The notes beneath the pieces were generated by a model that did not search any database, was not told where the DNA came from, and saw only the letters and a list, made by a program, of their open reading frames with translations. A stretch of DNA of 64,000 bases, taken from the NCBI RefSeq assembly GCF_006716185.1, contig NZ_VFOP01000001.1:930001-994000 (forward strand). Reading direction: 5' to 3'. This DNA comes from Ornithinicoccus hortensis (GTDB lineage Bacteria; Actinomycetota; Actinomycetes; Actinomycetales; Dermatophilaceae). Position numbers and translations under genes: made by a program. Positions 51,728-62,059 of this stretch are shown in pieces. Each line of letters begins with the position of its first letter. Position 1 is the first letter of the stretch.

Positions 51728-52717
51728 GTGGAGTGGCTACCGGTCACCGTCGTCATCCTGCTGGCGATGGGGTTCAACTACACGAACGGTTTCCACGACG
51801 CCGCCAACGCCATCGCGACGTCGGTCTCCACCCGGGCGCTGACCCCCCGGATCGCGCTGCTGATGGCGGCCGTGTTCAACCTGATCGGAGCCTTCCTCGG
51901 GGAAGGGGTCGCCAAGACCGTCGGGTCGGGCATCATCGACCCGCCCTCGGGCATGACCGGACTGGCGATCGTCGCCGCCTCGCTGGTCGGGGCGATCGGG
52001 TGGAACATGCTCACCTGGTGGTACGGCCTGCCGTCCTCGTCCTCGCACGCCCTGATCGGGGGCATGGCCGGGGCCTCGCTCGCCGCGGGGACCACGGTGC
52101 TGTGGAGCGGCATCATGAACAGCATCATCATCCCGATGCTGATCTCGCCCGTGGCGGGCATGATCCTGGGCTACCTGGTGATGACCGCGATCCTGTGGAT
52201 CTTCCGCAACGGCCACCCCGGCCGGTTGGGCCGTGACTTCCGGATCGCCCAGACCGCGTCGGCGGCCGCGATGGCGCTGGGCCACGGGCTGCAGGACGCC
52301 GCGAAGACGATGGGCATCGTGGTGCTCGCGCTCGTCGTCGGGGGCTACCACGAGGGAGCCCACATCCCGTTGTGGGTCACCATCACCTCCGCGCTGGTGA
52401 TCTCCGCGGGCACGTATGCCGGGGGCTGGCGGATCATGCGCACGCTCGGCCGCAAGATCATCGACCTGGACCCGCCGCAGGGCTTCGCGGCGGAGTCGGT
52501 CGCGGCGAGCGTGCTGTACGTCGCCGGCCTGGCCTTCCACGCCCCCATCTCCACCACCCACACGATCACCTCGGCGATCATGGGCGTCGGGGCCACCAAG
52601 CGGATGTCCGCCGTCCGCTGGGGCGTGGCGAAGAACATCGTCGGCGCGTGGGTGTTCACCTTCCCCGGCGCCGGCATCGTCGCCGCGCTGACCTACTGGA
52701 TCATCGCGATCTTCTAG
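51728..52717 (+). CDS. pit: Low-affinity inorganic phosphate transporter
   Basis: 329 aa, about ten helices. N-terminal signature FNYTNGFHDAANAIATSVST and its internal counterpart HGLQDAAKTMGIVVLAL; C-terminal HAPISTTHTITSAIMGVG. PiT-family symporter. GTG 51728, operon with DUF47 protein. Confidence 0.95.
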   Translation: MEWLPVTVVILLAMGFNYTNGFHDAANAIATSVSTRALTPRIALLMAAVFNLIGAFLGEGVAKTVGSGIIDPPSGMTGLAIVAASLVGAIGWNMLTWWYGLPSSSSHALIGGMAGASLAAGTTVLWSGIMNSIIIPMLISPVAGMILGYLVMTAILWIFRNGHPGRLGRDFRIAQTASAAAMALGHGLQDAAKTMGIVVLALVVGGYHEGAHIPLWVTITSALVISAGTYAGGWRIMRTLGRKIIDLDPPQGFAAESVAASVLYVAGLAFHAPISTTHTITSAIMGVGATKRMSAVRWGVAKNIVGAWVFTFPGAGIVAALTYWIIAIF

Positions 52718-52749
52718 GACGGCGGTCTGCGGCGACCTCTCGGTCGCAG

Positions 52750-52782
52750 ATTCAAACGTCGTTCACGCCGCGTTCACCGTCG
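52750..52782 (+). promoter_or_regulatory. PHO box of pst operon
   Basis: Three tandem 11-nt units: ATTCAAACGTC (52750), GTTCACGCCGC (52761) and GTTCACCGTCG (52772). The last two match the PhoP direct-repeat consensus well. pstS begins at 52901, so the leader is roughly 100 nt. Confidence 0.75.
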
Positions 52783-52900
52783 GCCCCCACGCGGGACACA
52801 TCCGCTCCCTACGGTCAACACGGTTGGCGAGGACGCCAGCTCGCTGCGGGCGTCCTGACCCGTGGCGTGCGCACCCGAACTGCTCAGAGAGGTTTCTCCC

Positions 52901-54082
52901 GTGAAGCTCCACCGTTGTGGACCGACCGCCGCCCTGGCGATGGCTGCACTGCTGACCCTGTCCGCCTGCGGCGACGACAACCCCACCGCCGACAACGACG
53001 CCTCGGCCAATGAGGACGCGGCCCAGGAGCCCGCTGACGGCGGGTCCGAGAGCGGCTCCGACGGGGCCGGTGACACCGCCGCCGCCGGCGGCGGCGCGGC
53101 CCTGTCCGGCACGGTCAGCCTGTCCGGCGCCAGCTCCCAGGAGTCGGCGATGACCGCCTGGATCGCGGGCTACCAGGCCGTCCAGCCGGACGTGCGGCTC
53201 AACTACGACGCCATCGGCTCCGGCGGCGGCCGGGAGAACCTGATCTCCGGCGCCTCCCCGATGATCGGCTCCGACGCCTACCTGGACGAGGAGGAGCGCG
53301 AGGCCGTCAAGGACAGCTGTGGCGACGGCGGCGCCCTGCACATCCCGGTGTACATCTCGCCGGTGGCCATCCCCTACAACCTGCCCGGTGTGGAGCAGCT
53401 GAACCTGCCCCCGGACGTGCTGGCCCAGATCTTCGACCAGCAGATCGAGACCTGGAACGACCCGGCGATCGCCGAGGCCAACCCGGATGCCGACCTGCCG
53501 GACACCGAGATCACCGTGGTCAACCGGTCCGACGACTCGGGCACCACCGAGAACTTCACTGAGTACCTCGTCGCGGCCGCACCCGACGCCTGGCCGCACG
53601 AGCCCAGCGACGCGTGGCCGGTGGAGGGCGGCGAGGCCGCCGCCCAGACCACGGGCGTCATCTCGGTCGTCGGCAGCACCGAGGGTGCCATCGGCTACGC
53701 CGACGCCTCGGCGGTCGGCACCCTGACCACCGCCGCTGTCGGGGTCGGCGAGGAGTTCGTGAACTTCTCCCCGGAGGCCGCCGCGGCCGTCGTCGACGCC
53801 TCGGAGCCGGTCGACACCGGCGTCGAGGGCGACCTGGCCCTGGACCTGGCGCGCGACACCACCGAGTCGGGGACCTACCCGATCGTGCTGGTCTCCTACC
53901 ACATCGCCTGCACCTCCTACGAGGACGCGCAGACCGGTGAGGTGGTCAAGGACTTCCTCACCTACGTGATCAGCGAGGACGGGCAGGCGGCGGCCGCCGA
54001 GGCGGCCGGGTCGGCGCCGATCTCGGACGAGGTGCGGGCCCAGGCCACCACGGCCATCGAGGGCATCACGGTGGGGAACTGA
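52901..54082 (+). CDS. pstS: Phosphate-binding lipoprotein PstS
   Basis: 393 aa from GTG 52901 (AGAGAGG upstream). Lipoprotein signal MKLHRCGPTAALAMAALLTL with lipobox LSAC, then an acidic Gly/Ser linker. Phosphate-binding motifs: LSGASSQESAM, NYDAIGSGGGRENLI, NRSDDSGTTENFTEYL. Start of the pstSCAB operon, extracellular face. Confidence 0.95.
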   Translation: MKLHRCGPTAALAMAALLTLSACGDDNPTADNDASANEDAAQEPADGGSESGSDGAGDTAAAGGGAALSGTVSLSGASSQESAMTAWIAGYQAVQPDVRLNYDAIGSGGGRENLISGASPMIGSDAYLDEEEREAVKDSCGDGGALHIPVYISPVAIPYNLPGVEQLNLPPDVLAQIFDQQIETWNDPAIAEANPDADLPDTEITVVNRSDDSGTTENFTEYLVAAAPDAWPHEPSDAWPVEGGEAAAQTTGVISVVGSTEGAIGYADASAVGTLTTAAVGVGEEFVNFSPEAAAAVVDASEPVDTGVEGDLALDLARDTTESGTYPIVLVSYHIACTSYEDAQTGEVVKDFLTYVISEDGQAAAAEAAGSAPISDEVRAQATTAIEGITVGN

Positions 54083-54113
54083 GGACCGCCACCCGGCGAT
54101 CGAAAGGTCACGC

Positions 54114-55076
54114 ATGAGCACTCCCGCACCCCCGCTCCGCCGGCCCGACCGGGCCGGCGGAGCGGCCGGGCCGACCAGGACCAGGCGTCCCGGCGACTCC
54201 CTGTTCTTCGGGGCGTCCCTCGGCTCGGCGATGCTCATCCTGCTCGTCCTGGCGGGGGTGGCCGCCTTCCTGGTGAGGGAGGCGCTGCCCGTGCTCGGGG
54301 CCGCCGACGAGGAGATCACCGGCGGGGCCGGGTTCTTCGCCTACGTCTGGCCGCTGGTGGCCGGCACGGTCACCGCCTCGCTCATCGCGATGGTGATCGC
54401 GACCCCGGTCGCGGTCGGTATCGCGCTGTTCGTCTCGCACTACGCCGAGCGCCGGGTCGGCACGGCGATCGGCTTCGTGATCGACCTGCTGGCCGCGGTG
54501 CCCAGCGTCGTCTTCGGCATGTGGGGCTGGCAGGTGCTCGCCCCACAGTTGGTGCCGCTGTATGCCTGGCTCGAGGACGCCCTGGGGTTCATCCCGATCT
54601 TCGGGGACGGGTCGGCCACCGGGCGCACCCTGATGACCGCCTCGATCGTGCTCGCGGTGATGATCCTGCCGATCATCACCTCCGTCTCGCGGGAGGTCTT
54701 CCTGCAGACCCCGAGCCTGCACGAGGAGGCCGCCCTGGCCCTGGGCGCCACCCGGTGGGAGATGATCCGCACCGCGGTCCTCCCGTTCGGTATGCCGGGG
54801 GTCATCGGCGGGACGATGCTCGGCCTGGGGCGGGCCCTCGGTGAGACGATGGCGGTGGCGATCATCCTGTCGACCGGCGGGTTCACCTGGAACCTGATCG
54901 GCAGCGGCAACAACACGATCCCCTCGGAGATCGCGCTCAACTTCCCCGAGGCCTCCGGCCTGCGGCTGAGCGAGCTGATCGCGACGGGACTGGTCCTGTT
55001 CGTCATCACCCTCGCGGTGAACCTCCTGGCGAGGTACATCGTGAACAAGCGGTCCGAGTTCTCGGGAGCCAACTGA
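54114..55076 (+). CDS. pstC: Phosphate ABC permease PstC
   Basis: 320 aa, six helices. Characteristic segments: TVTASLIAMVIATPVAVGIA, VPSVVFGMWGW and the EAALALGATRWEMIRTAVLP EAA loop. Its stop overlaps the pstA start (TGATG). Confidence 0.95.
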   Translation: MSTPAPPLRRPDRAGGAAGPTRTRRPGDSLFFGASLGSAMLILLVLAGVAAFLVREALPVLGAADEEITGGAGFFAYVWPLVAGTVTASLIAMVIATPVAVGIALFVSHYAERRVGTAIGFVIDLLAAVPSVVFGMWGWQVLAPQLVPLYAWLEDALGFIPIFGDGSATGRTLMTASIVLAVMILPIITSVSREVFLQTPSLHEEAALALGATRWEMIRTAVLPFGMPGVIGGTMLGLGRALGETMAVAIILSTGGFTWNLIGSGNNTIPSEIALNFPEASGLRLSELIATGLVLFVITLAVNLLARYIVNKRSEFSGAN

Positions 55077-56224
55077 TGAGCACCACGACGCGCGAGCACG
55101 ACACTCCCGACGTCCCGGTCGTCGACCACGCGCTGGACCGGGTGAGCGGCATCGTCGCCGCACCGGTCCGCCCGGCGCCCCGGGCGCTGGGGCCGACGAT
55201 CCTGGCCGGCGGGCTGCTGCTCGCCCTGGTCCTGGCTCAGCTGTGGCACCCCGCCCTGGCGGTCGTGACGGCATACCTCGCCGTGCTCGTCGTCGCCTAC
55301 GTGGCCTTCCGGATGGTGTCCGGCAGCCGGGTGGCGACGGACCGGGTGATGCGGCTGCTGATGTACGGCGCGTTCGTGGTGGCGCTGCTGCCCCTCGTGT
55401 CGGTCATGTGGACCGTCATCGGGGAGGGGGCCGCCCGGGCGTTCAGCCCCGGCTTCCTGCAGCAGACCATGAACGGGGTCACCGGCGTCAACGACGCGGC
55501 GTATGCCGAGGGCACCGGCGACTTCGTCGGCGGCGCCTACCACGCGGTCATCGGCACGCTCATCATCACCGCGCTGGCCAGCATCATCTCGATCCCGATC
55601 GGGCTGTTCACCGCGATCTACCTGGTCGAGTACAGCGCCGGCAACAAGCTGTCCCACTCCATCCGGTTCCTGGTCGACGTGATGACCGGGATCCCCTCGA
55701 TCGTGGCGGGACTGTTCGCCTTCGCGCTGTGGGCGACCCTGTTCGGGATCGGCACCAAGAACGCGCTCGGCGGCGCCGTGGCGCTGGCGGTGTTGATGAT
55801 CCCCACCGTGGTCCGCAACAGTGAGGAGATGCTCCGGATCGTGCCCAACGAGCTGCGGGAGGCGGCGCTGGCGCTCGGCGTGCCCAAGTGGCGGGTCGTC
55901 GCCAAGGTCGTCCTGCCGACGGCCGCGTCCGGCCTGGCCTCCGGGGTCACCCTGGCCATCGCCCGGGTGATCGGCGAGACCGCCCCGCTGCTGGTCGCGG
56001 TCGGCTTCACCCACGCGCTGAACACCAACCCGACGTCCGGGCCGATGAACAGCCTGGCGCTGTTCGCCTACCAGATGTTCACCCGGCCGCTGAACCCCGG
56101 CGTCCGGGACCCCAGCCTCGAGCGGGCCTGGGCCGCGGCCCTGCTGCTCGTCCTCCTCGTCGTGATCCTCAACCTCGGCGCCCGCCTGGTCGCCGCGCTG
56201 TTCGCGCCCAAGACCGGCCGCTGA
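55076..56224 (+). CDS. pstA: Phosphate ABC permease PstA
   Basis: 382 aa with an extended N-terminus of about 100 residues holding two to three additional hydrophobic segments before the canonical permease part ([56 protein letters not shown]). Overlaps pstC by one base. Confidence 0.95.
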   Translation: MSTTTREHDTPDVPVVDHALDRVSGIVAAPVRPAPRALGPTILAGGLLLALVLAQLWHPALAVVTAYLAVLVVAYVAFRMVSGSRVATDRVMRLLMYGAFVVALLPLVSVMWTVIGEGAARAFSPGFLQQTMNGVTGVNDAAYAEGTGDFVGGAYHAVIGTLIITALASIISIPIGLFTAIYLVEYSAGNKLSHSIRFLVDVMTGIPSIVAGLFAFALWATLFGIGTKNALGGAVALAVLMIPTVVRNSEEMLRIVPNELREAALALGVPKWRVVAKVVLPTAASGLASGVTLAIARVIGETAPLLVAVGFTHALNTNPTSGPMNSLALFAYQMFTRPLNPGVRDPSLERAWAAALLLVLLVVILNLGARLVAALFAPKTGR

Positions 56225-56244
56225 CCCCCCTGGAGTTACCTGAT

Positions 56245-57024
56245 ATGTCCACCCGAATCGACGTCAACGACCTCGACATCTTCTACGGCGCCTTCCACGC
56301 CGTGCAGGGCGTCAACATGGTCATCGAGCCCAAGTCGGTCACCGCCTTCATCGGCCCGTCCGGCTGCGGCAAGTCCACCTTCCTGCGGACCCTGAACCGG
56401 ATGCACGAGGTCATCCCCGGGGGCCGGGTCCAGGGGGAGGTGCTGATCGACGGCAAGAACCTCTACGGCCCGGGTGTGGACCCGGTGAACGTGCGCCGGG
56501 AGGTCGGCATGGTCTTCCAGCGGCCCAACCCGTTCCCGACGATGTCCATCAAGGAGAACGTGCTGGCCGGGGTGAAGCTGAACAGCAAGCGGATCAGCTC
56601 CGCGGCGGCCGACGACCTGGTGGAGCGCTCGCTGCGCGGGGCCAACCTGTGGACCGAGGTGAAGGACCGGCTGGACAAGCCGGGCTCGGGCCTGTCCGGC
56701 GGCCAGCAGCAGCGGCTGTGCATCGCCCGGGCGATCGCGGTGCAGCCCGAGGTGATCCTGATGGACGAGCCGTGCTCGGCGCTGGACCCGATCTCGACGT
56801 TGGCGATCGAGGACCTGATCAACGAGCTGAAGTCCGACTACACGGTGGTCATCGTGACCCACAACATGCAGCAGGCGGCCCGGGTGTCCGACCGCACCGG
56901 ATTCTTCAACCTGGAGGCGACCGGCAAGCCGGGCCGGCTGGTGGAGATGGATGAGACCAGCAAGATCTTCAACAACCCGGCGCAGCAGGCGACCGAGGAC
57001 TACATCTCCGGCCGGTTCGGCTGA
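56245..57024 (+). CDS. pstB: Phosphate ABC ATPase PstB
   Basis: 259 aa from ATG 56245. Walker [10 protein letters not shown], signature [10 protein letters not shown], Walker [14 protein letters not shown] and switch VTHNMQQA. The GGAG ribosome-binding site lies upstream in the 20-nt gap after pstA. No phoU follows, as is usual in many actinomycetes. Confidence 0.96.
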   Translation: MSTRIDVNDLDIFYGAFHAVQGVNMVIEPKSVTAFIGPSGCGKSTFLRTLNRMHEVIPGGRVQGEVLIDGKNLYGPGVDPVNVRREVGMVFQRPNPFPTMSIKENVLAGVKLNSKRISSAAADDLVERSLRGANLWTEVKDRLDKPGSGLSGGQQQRLCIARAIAVQPEVILMDEPCSALDPISTLAIEDLINELKSDYTVVIVTHNMQQAARVSDRTGFFNLEATGKPGRLVEMDETSKIFNNPAQQATEDYISGRFG

Positions 57025-57051
57025 TCGGTCCGGGCGGGCCTACCAGCCGGC

Positions 57052-58029
57052 TCAGGCCGGCGGCCGGTGCCGGGTGACGGCCAGGACCGTGGCGTCCCGG
57101 CCGGTGCCGATCATGGTGCAGGCGAGCACCTCGCCCTTGTCCATGCCGACCTCCGCCAGCCGGGTGAGCGTGTCGGCCTCCAGGCGGCGGACGGTGTGCC
57201 GGGACAGGGGCTCCAGCAACTCCGGCAGCAGTGGGCGGTGGCTGCACAGGGCGGCGGCCTCCCCGCGCTCCAGCAACCGCTGCAGGTGACGCAGCGCGCG
57301 GGCCGGCTTCTCGGCATACCCCTCCTCGGACAGACCCGCCTTGTCGGCGACCTTGACCCCGTCGTCGCGGCCGTAGGGTGCCACCGTGTCGGCGCAGCGC
57401 ACCGACGGTGAGGTCAGCACCCGGGTCGGGGCGTAGGCCCGCAGCAGGGGCACCAGCCGGGTGGCCCGTCGCGCGCCCACCTTGCTCAGCGGCCGGTCCG
57501 GGTCGGACCCGGACCACGACCCGCGACCCACCGCGTGGGCGTGCCGGACGATCAGCAGCGGCCACGTCTCCAGCCGCAGGGTCAGCTCGGCCCCGGCGAC
57601 GGCGGCCAGCTGCTCCCGGTCCCGGGGGTAGCTGAGCAGGTCCCGCGCCTCGGCCAGCGGCAGCCAGCGCACCTCGTCGATCTCGTGCTCCAGCTCGCCG
57701 GCGCCGCCGAGCACCGTGCCGGCCCAGTAGCGCACCTGCTTGACCACGGCCCGGCCGTTGCCCTTGGGCAGGGGGTACTCGGCCGTCGGGAGGGGCGGCC
57801 CGAGCCGAACCCGCAGCCCGGTCTCCTCCAGCGTCTCGCGCGCCGCGGCCGTGGCCCAGTCCTCGCCCGGCTCCAGCTTGCCCTTGGGCCAGGACCAGTC
57901 GTCATAGCCGGGCCGGTGGACCAGGGCCACCTCGAGGCGGCCGTCCCCGGCGCGCCGCCACGGGATCACCCCGGCGGCCCGGACGATGCGCGGGCGTGCG
58001 GTGCCCGCCCGCCCCGGTGCGTTGCCCAT
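57052..58029 (-). CDS. mutT1: MutT1-like Nudix hydrolase fused to histidine phosphatase
   Basis: 325 aa. Nudix domain (about 15-145) with the box GKLEPGEDWATAAARETLEE and TG completing it. A C-terminal SixA-type histidine phosphatase (about 155-325) has LLIVRHAHAVGRG and VLTSPSVRCADT and CSHRPLLPE. Matches mycobacterial MutT1, which sanitises 8-oxo-dGTP and hydrolyses diadenosine polyphosphates. ppk ends 7 nt upstream, so the two form an operon; in mycobacteria and Streptomyces the genes are also neighbours. Confidence 0.9.
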   Translation of the reverse strand: MGNAPGRAGTARPRIVRAAGVIPWRRAGDGRLEVALVHRPGYDDWSWPKGKLEPGEDWATAAARETLEETGLRVRLGPPLPTAEYPLPKGNGRAVVKQVRYWAGTVLGGAGELEHEIDEVRWLPLAEARDLLSYPRDREQLAAVAGAELTLRLETWPLLIVRHAHAVGRGSWSGSDPDRPLSKVGARRATRLVPLLRAYAPTRVLTSPSVRCADTVAPYGRDDGVKVADKAGLSEEGYAEKPARALRHLQRLLERGEAAALCSHRPLLPELLEPLSRHTVRRLEADTLTRLAEVGMDKGEVLACTMIGTGRDATVLAVTRHRPPA

Positions 58030-58035
58030 CGGTGC

Positions 58036-60270
58036 TCAGCGCCGGCGACCCGGGCGGCGCCGCCGCCCGTAGGAGTCGATCAACTGGGACTGCAGGTCGG
58101 CCAGCGGCTGGCCGTCGTCGTCGAGGTGCTGCCTGGTCCACTGACCGTCACCGTCAAGGTGCCAGCTGGCCACATCCTCGGACATGACCCGGTCGAGCAG
58201 CTTGGCCAGGGTCTTGACGTGGGCGCGCTCGGTGACCGGGACGAGCGCCTCGACCCGGCGGTCCAGGTTGCGGTGCATCATGTCGGCCGAGCCGAGGTAG
58301 ACCTGCGGGCTGCTGCCCTTGCCGAAGGCGAAGACCCGGGAGTGTTCCAGGAAGCGCCCGAGGGTCGAGCGGACCCGGACGTTCTCGGACAGGCCGGGCA
58401 CCCCGGGGCGGACCGCGCAGATGCCGCGCACCCACAGGTCGACCCGGCAGCCGGCGCCGGAGGCGCGGTAGAGCGCGTCGATCAGCGCCTCGTCCACGAT
58501 CGAGTTGACCTTCATCCGGATCTGCCCGTCCGGCCCCTTGGCGGCCTCGGCCTCGACCAGCTCGACCAGCCCGCTGCGGACCGAGCGGGGCGCGACGAGC
58601 AGCCGCTTGAACTTGGTGCGGGGCGCCATGCCGGAGAGCTGGTTGAACAGCCGGCTGAGGTCCTCGCCGATGGTCTCGTCACAGGTGAGCAGCCCCAGGT
58701 CCTCGTAGATCCGGGCGGTCTTCGGGTTGTAGTTGCCGGTGCCCACGTGGGAGTAGCGCCGCAGCCCGCCGGGCTCCTCGCGCACGGCCAGCGCCAGCTT
58801 GGCGTGGGTCTTCAGCCCGACCATGCCGTAGACGACGTGCACCCCGGCGTGCTCCAGCTTGCGGGCCCAGCTGATGTTGTTCTCCTCGTCGAACCGGGCC
58901 TTGATCTCGACCACGGCCAGCACCTGCTTGCCGGCCGCCGCGGCCTCGATGAGCGCATCGATGATGGGGCTGTCACCGCTGGTCCGGTAGAGGGTCTGCT
59001 TGATCGCCAGGACGGCCGGGTCGGCCGCAGCCTGCTCGATGAAGGCCTGCACCGAGGTGGAGAAGGAGTCGTAGGGGTGGTGCAGCAGGATGTCCTTCTC
59101 CCGCATCGCCCCCAGGATGTCGCTGGGGGCCGAGCGCTCGACCGGCGCCAGGTCCGGGTGGGTCTTGGGCACGAACCCGGGGAAGGCCAGCTCGGTGCGG
59201 TCCAGGTCGGCGATGGTGGTGAGCGCCGTGAGGTCCAGCGGCGCCGGCAGCCGGTAGACCTCGCTGGGACTGACCCGCAACTCGCGGGTGAGCAGGTCCA
59301 GGACGTGGTCGTCCATGTCCTCGACCACCTCCAGCCGCACCGGGGGACCGAACCGCCGGCGGGTGAGCTCCCGCTCCAACGCGGTCAGCAGGTTCTCCGC
59401 GTCGTCCTCCTCGACCTCGAGGTCCTCGTTGCGGGTGACCCGGAAGGTGAACGTCTCGTGCACCTCCATCCCGGGGAAGAGCTGGTCCAGGTGGGCCGCG
59501 ATGAGCTGCTCCAGCAGCACGAACCGGTCGCGGTAGAGGTGGTCCGGGCCGGAGTCGATCCGGATGAAGCGCGGGAGCAGCGGCGGGACCTTGACCCTGG
59601 CGAAGTGCTCGCGGCCGGTCTGCGGGTGGATCAGCAGGACCGCCAGGTTCAGCGAGAGACCGCTGATGTAGGGGAACGGGTGGGCCGGGTCCACCGCCAG
59701 CGGGGTCAGCACCGGGTAGACCGTGCTGCGGAACATCTCGCCCAGCTGGGACTGCTCCTCCTCCGTCAGGTCGTCCCACCCCGCGATCGTGATGCCCTCG
59801 CCGGCCAGCAGCGGCGCCACCTGGTTGGCGTAGAGCGCGGCGTGCTGGGCGCTCAGGTCGTGCGCCCCCACCGAGATCTCGTCGAGCACCTCCCGCGGCT
59901 CCAGGCCAGAGGCCGACCGGGTGGCGATGCCGGTGGCGATCCGCCGCATCAGCCCGGCGACGCGCACCATGAAGAACTCGTCCAGGTTGCTGGCGAAGAT
60001 GGCCAGGTACCGGGCCCGCTCCAGCAGCGGGACGGCGGGGTCCGCGGCCAGCTGGAGGACCCGCTCGTTGAACTGCAACCAGCTCACCTCGCGGTCCAGG
60101 AACCGGTCCGGAGGCAGACCCTCGGTGTCGGCCGACTCGTTGGGGGAGCTGGATACCGACCGGATGAACCTGCCGTTGGCCGCCCGCTGGCGTGCGGCCC
60201 GGATGGTGGGTAACGGGACGATCGAGGGCGATTCCACGATGTCCGGCGCTGCCGGGTCGGTGGTCGTCAT
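58036..60270 (-). CDS. ppk: Polyphosphate kinase 1 (RNA degradosome type)
   Basis: 744 aa. N-terminal: [50 protein letters not shown]; catalytic region [20 protein letters not shown] and [20 protein letters not shown] (active His); second HKD-like [14 protein letters not shown]. Makes polyphosphate from ATP reversibly. The Ser/Arg-rich ends are typical of actinobacterial members. Confidence 0.96.
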   Translation of the reverse strand: MTTTDPAAPDIVESPSIVPLPTIRAARQRAANGRFIRSVSSSPNESADTEGLPPDRFLDREVSWLQFNERVLQLAADPAVPLLERARYLAIFASNLDEFFMVRVAGLMRRIATGIATRSASGLEPREVLDEISVGAHDLSAQHAALYANQVAPLLAGEGITIAGWDDLTEEEQSQLGEMFRSTVYPVLTPLAVDPAHPFPYISGLSLNLAVLLIHPQTGREHFARVKVPPLLPRFIRIDSGPDHLYRDRFVLLEQLIAAHLDQLFPGMEVHETFTFRVTRNEDLEVEEDDAENLLTALERELTRRRFGPPVRLEVVEDMDDHVLDLLTRELRVSPSEVYRLPAPLDLTALTTIADLDRTELAFPGFVPKTHPDLAPVERSAPSDILGAMREKDILLHHPYDSFSTSVQAFIEQAAADPAVLAIKQTLYRTSGDSPIIDALIEAAAAGKQVLAVVEIKARFDEENNISWARKLEHAGVHVVYGMVGLKTHAKLALAVREEPGGLRRYSHVGTGNYNPKTARIYEDLGLLTCDETIGEDLSRLFNQLSGMAPRTKFKRLLVAPRSVRSGLVELVEAEAAKGPDGQIRMKVNSIVDEALIDALYRASGAGCRVDLWVRGICAVRPGVPGLSENVRVRSTLGRFLEHSRVFAFGKGSSPQVYLGSADMMHRNLDRRVEALVPVTERAHVKTLAKLLDRVMSEDVASWHLDGDGQWTRQHLDDDGQPLADLQSQLIDSYGRRRRPGRRR

Positions 60271-60325
60271 GGCTCCATCCTGCCACCGTCGGTGGGGGGA
60301 ACGTCAGGGGTAGCGGGCCGGGCGG

Positions 60326-61276
60326 TCAGGCGCCGTCGACGGCATACATCACGTCGACCATGGACCGCTCGAAGCCGAGCCGGTGGTAGGTCGCCAGCGC
60401 CGGCTCGTTGTCCCCGTCGACATACAGGGTGGCGGTGTCCAGACCGCAGGCCCGCAGGTGACGCAGCCCCAGGACGGTCACCGCCTTGCCCAGGCCACGC
60501 CCCTGGTAGTCCGGGTCGACGCCGACGACATACACCTCTCCGGAGGTGGGGCCCTGGCCGGAGGACTCCACCTTGGTCCAGTGGAAACCGGCCAGCCGTG
60601 GTGGTCCGTCGCCGTTGTGGTCCTCCACGAGGAGGAAGCCGTGCGGGTCGAACCACGGCTCGTTGATCCGGTCGGTGAGGTCGGTGAGCGTCATCCGCCC
60701 CTGCTCGGCGTGGGCGGCGAAGGAACGGGCGTTGACCGCCAACCAGGCCTGCTCGTCCTGCCCGACCTGGAAGGGCCGCACCGCGAAGCCCTCGGGCAGG
60801 TCCACCTCCGGCAGCTCGGACCACTCCCCGGACAGCGGGCGGGCCATCTGCCACAGGTCCCGGACGGGTCGCAGCCCGAAGGCGTCCGCCATCTTCCGGG
60901 CCGGCACCAGGTCCCCGTGGGCCCACACGCGGACTCCGGGGTATTCCTCCAGCACCTGCTGGAGCAGCGCCCCGCCCACGCCGCCCCGCCGGTGCTCCGG
61001 GTCCACGACGATTTCGGCCGAGGGTGGGTCGGAGCGTTCCACGTGGGCGTAGCCGAGCACCCGGGCGTCGATCTCGCCGGGGTGGTCCTCGACCACCAGG
61101 TGGACCCCGGGGGTCGCGTCGGGAGGGGTCGGCTCGTCCGGCAACCGGCGGACATCGAGCACCGTCTGCTCGGACAACGGCCGCACGCCGTCGTGCTGGG
61201 TGGCCCGCACGACGAGGGCAGAAACCTCCGCGGACTGGCGTGGCTGGAGCCGTTCGCTGGACGGTTGGTTCACCAT
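60326..61276 (-). CDS. mshD: Mycothiol synthase
   Basis: 316 aa with two GNAT halves: the N-terminal acetyl-CoA loop VDPEHRRGGVGGALLQQVLE and the C-terminal EVYVVGVDPDYQGRGLGKAV, plus INEPWFDPHGFLLVED and YVDGDNEPALATYHRLGF. Acetylates Cys-GlcN-Ins in the last step of mycothiol synthesis. It follows glnR by 4 nt, the same order as in Mycobacterium tuberculosis (Rv0818-Rv0819). Confidence 0.96.
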   Translation of the reverse strand: MVNQPSSERLQPRQSAEVSALVVRATQHDGVRPLSEQTVLDVRRLPDEPTPPDATPGVHLVVEDHPGEIDARVLGYAHVERSDPPSAEIVVDPEHRRGGVGGALLQQVLEEYPGVRVWAHGDLVPARKMADAFGLRPVRDLWQMARPLSGEWSELPEVDLPEGFAVRPFQVGQDEQAWLAVNARSFAAHAEQGRMTLTDLTDRINEPWFDPHGFLLVEDHNGDGPPRLAGFHWTKVESSGQGPTSGEVYVVGVDPDYQGRGLGKAVTVLGLRHLRACGLDTATLYVDGDNEPALATYHRLGFERSMVDVMYAVDGA

Positions 61277-61280
61277 CGGG

Positions 61281-61997
61281 CTATTTCACCACGTCACCCG
61301 ACGGGGTGTCGCGGGGACCTGCGAAGCGGTACCCGACGTTGCGGATCGTGCCGATCAGGGACTCCCGCTCCGGCCCCAGCTTCGCGCGCAGCCGGCGGAT
61401 GTGGACGTCGACCGTGCGCGTCCCGCCGTAGTAGTCCATCCCCCAGACCTCCTGCAGGAGGATCTCCCGGGTGACCACCCGGCCCGGGTGGTGGACCAGG
61501 TACTTCAGCAGCTCGAACTCCTTGTAGGTGAGGTCCAGCGGCTGGCCGCCCGCGCGCACCGTCCAGGCCCCCTCGTCGACCACGACGTCGGCGACCCGCA
61601 CCGGGGACGTGGCGTCCGGCGTCTCGGCCGCGGGGGCGCCCGCCGCCCCGCGGGCCAGGACCATCCGCAGCCGCGCCCGGACCTCGGCGGGCCCGGCCGT
61701 GGTCAGCAGGATGTCGTCCAGCGGCCACTGGTCGTCCAGGGCCGCCAGCCCGCCCTCGGTGAAGATCCCCACGAGTGGGACCCCGAGGCCCATCGTGTGG
61801 AGGGTGCGCACCGTTGAGCGCGCCTGGACCAGGCTGGTCGTCGCGTCGACCAGCAGCACGGCGACGTCCTCCCGCAGCGCCGCAGCGGGGTCGAGGTCGA
61901 GGGTGACCACCTGGTGGGCGAGGAGTTCCAGCGCCGGGAGCGCGCTGGAGACCGCTCGCTCGGAGGGACCCGCGGTCAGCAGCGCCAGGGTGGACAC
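61281..61997 (-). CDS. glnR: GlnR-type OmpR-family regulator
   Basis: 238 aa, GTG 61997. An atypical receiver domain (VAVLLVDATTSLVQARSTVR, GIFTEGGLAALDDQWPLDDI, LTTAGPAEVRARLRM) lacks the usual acidic pocket pattern. A winged-helix effector follows: LTYKEFELLKYLVHHPGRVV, EVWGMDYYGGTRTVDVHIRR, LIGTIRNVGYRF. This matches GlnR, the global nitrogen regulator of actinomycetes. Co-transcribed with mshD. Confidence 0.92.
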   Translation of the reverse strand: MSTLALLTAGPSERAVSSALPALELLAHQVVTLDLDPAAALREDVAVLLVDATTSLVQARSTVRTLHTMGLGVPLVGIFTEGGLAALDDQWPLDDILLTTAGPAEVRARLRMVLARGAAGAPAAETPDATSPVRVADVVVDEGAWTVRAGGQPLDLTYKEFELLKYLVHHPGRVVTREILLQEVWGMDYYGGTRTVDVHIRRLRAKLGPERESLIGTIRNVGYRFAGPRDTPSGDVVK

Positions 61998-62059
61998 CGG
62001 GACAGGATAGGTGCCGGACCGGTGCGGGCTGTCACCGAGCGGCCCGGGGTGATGACACC

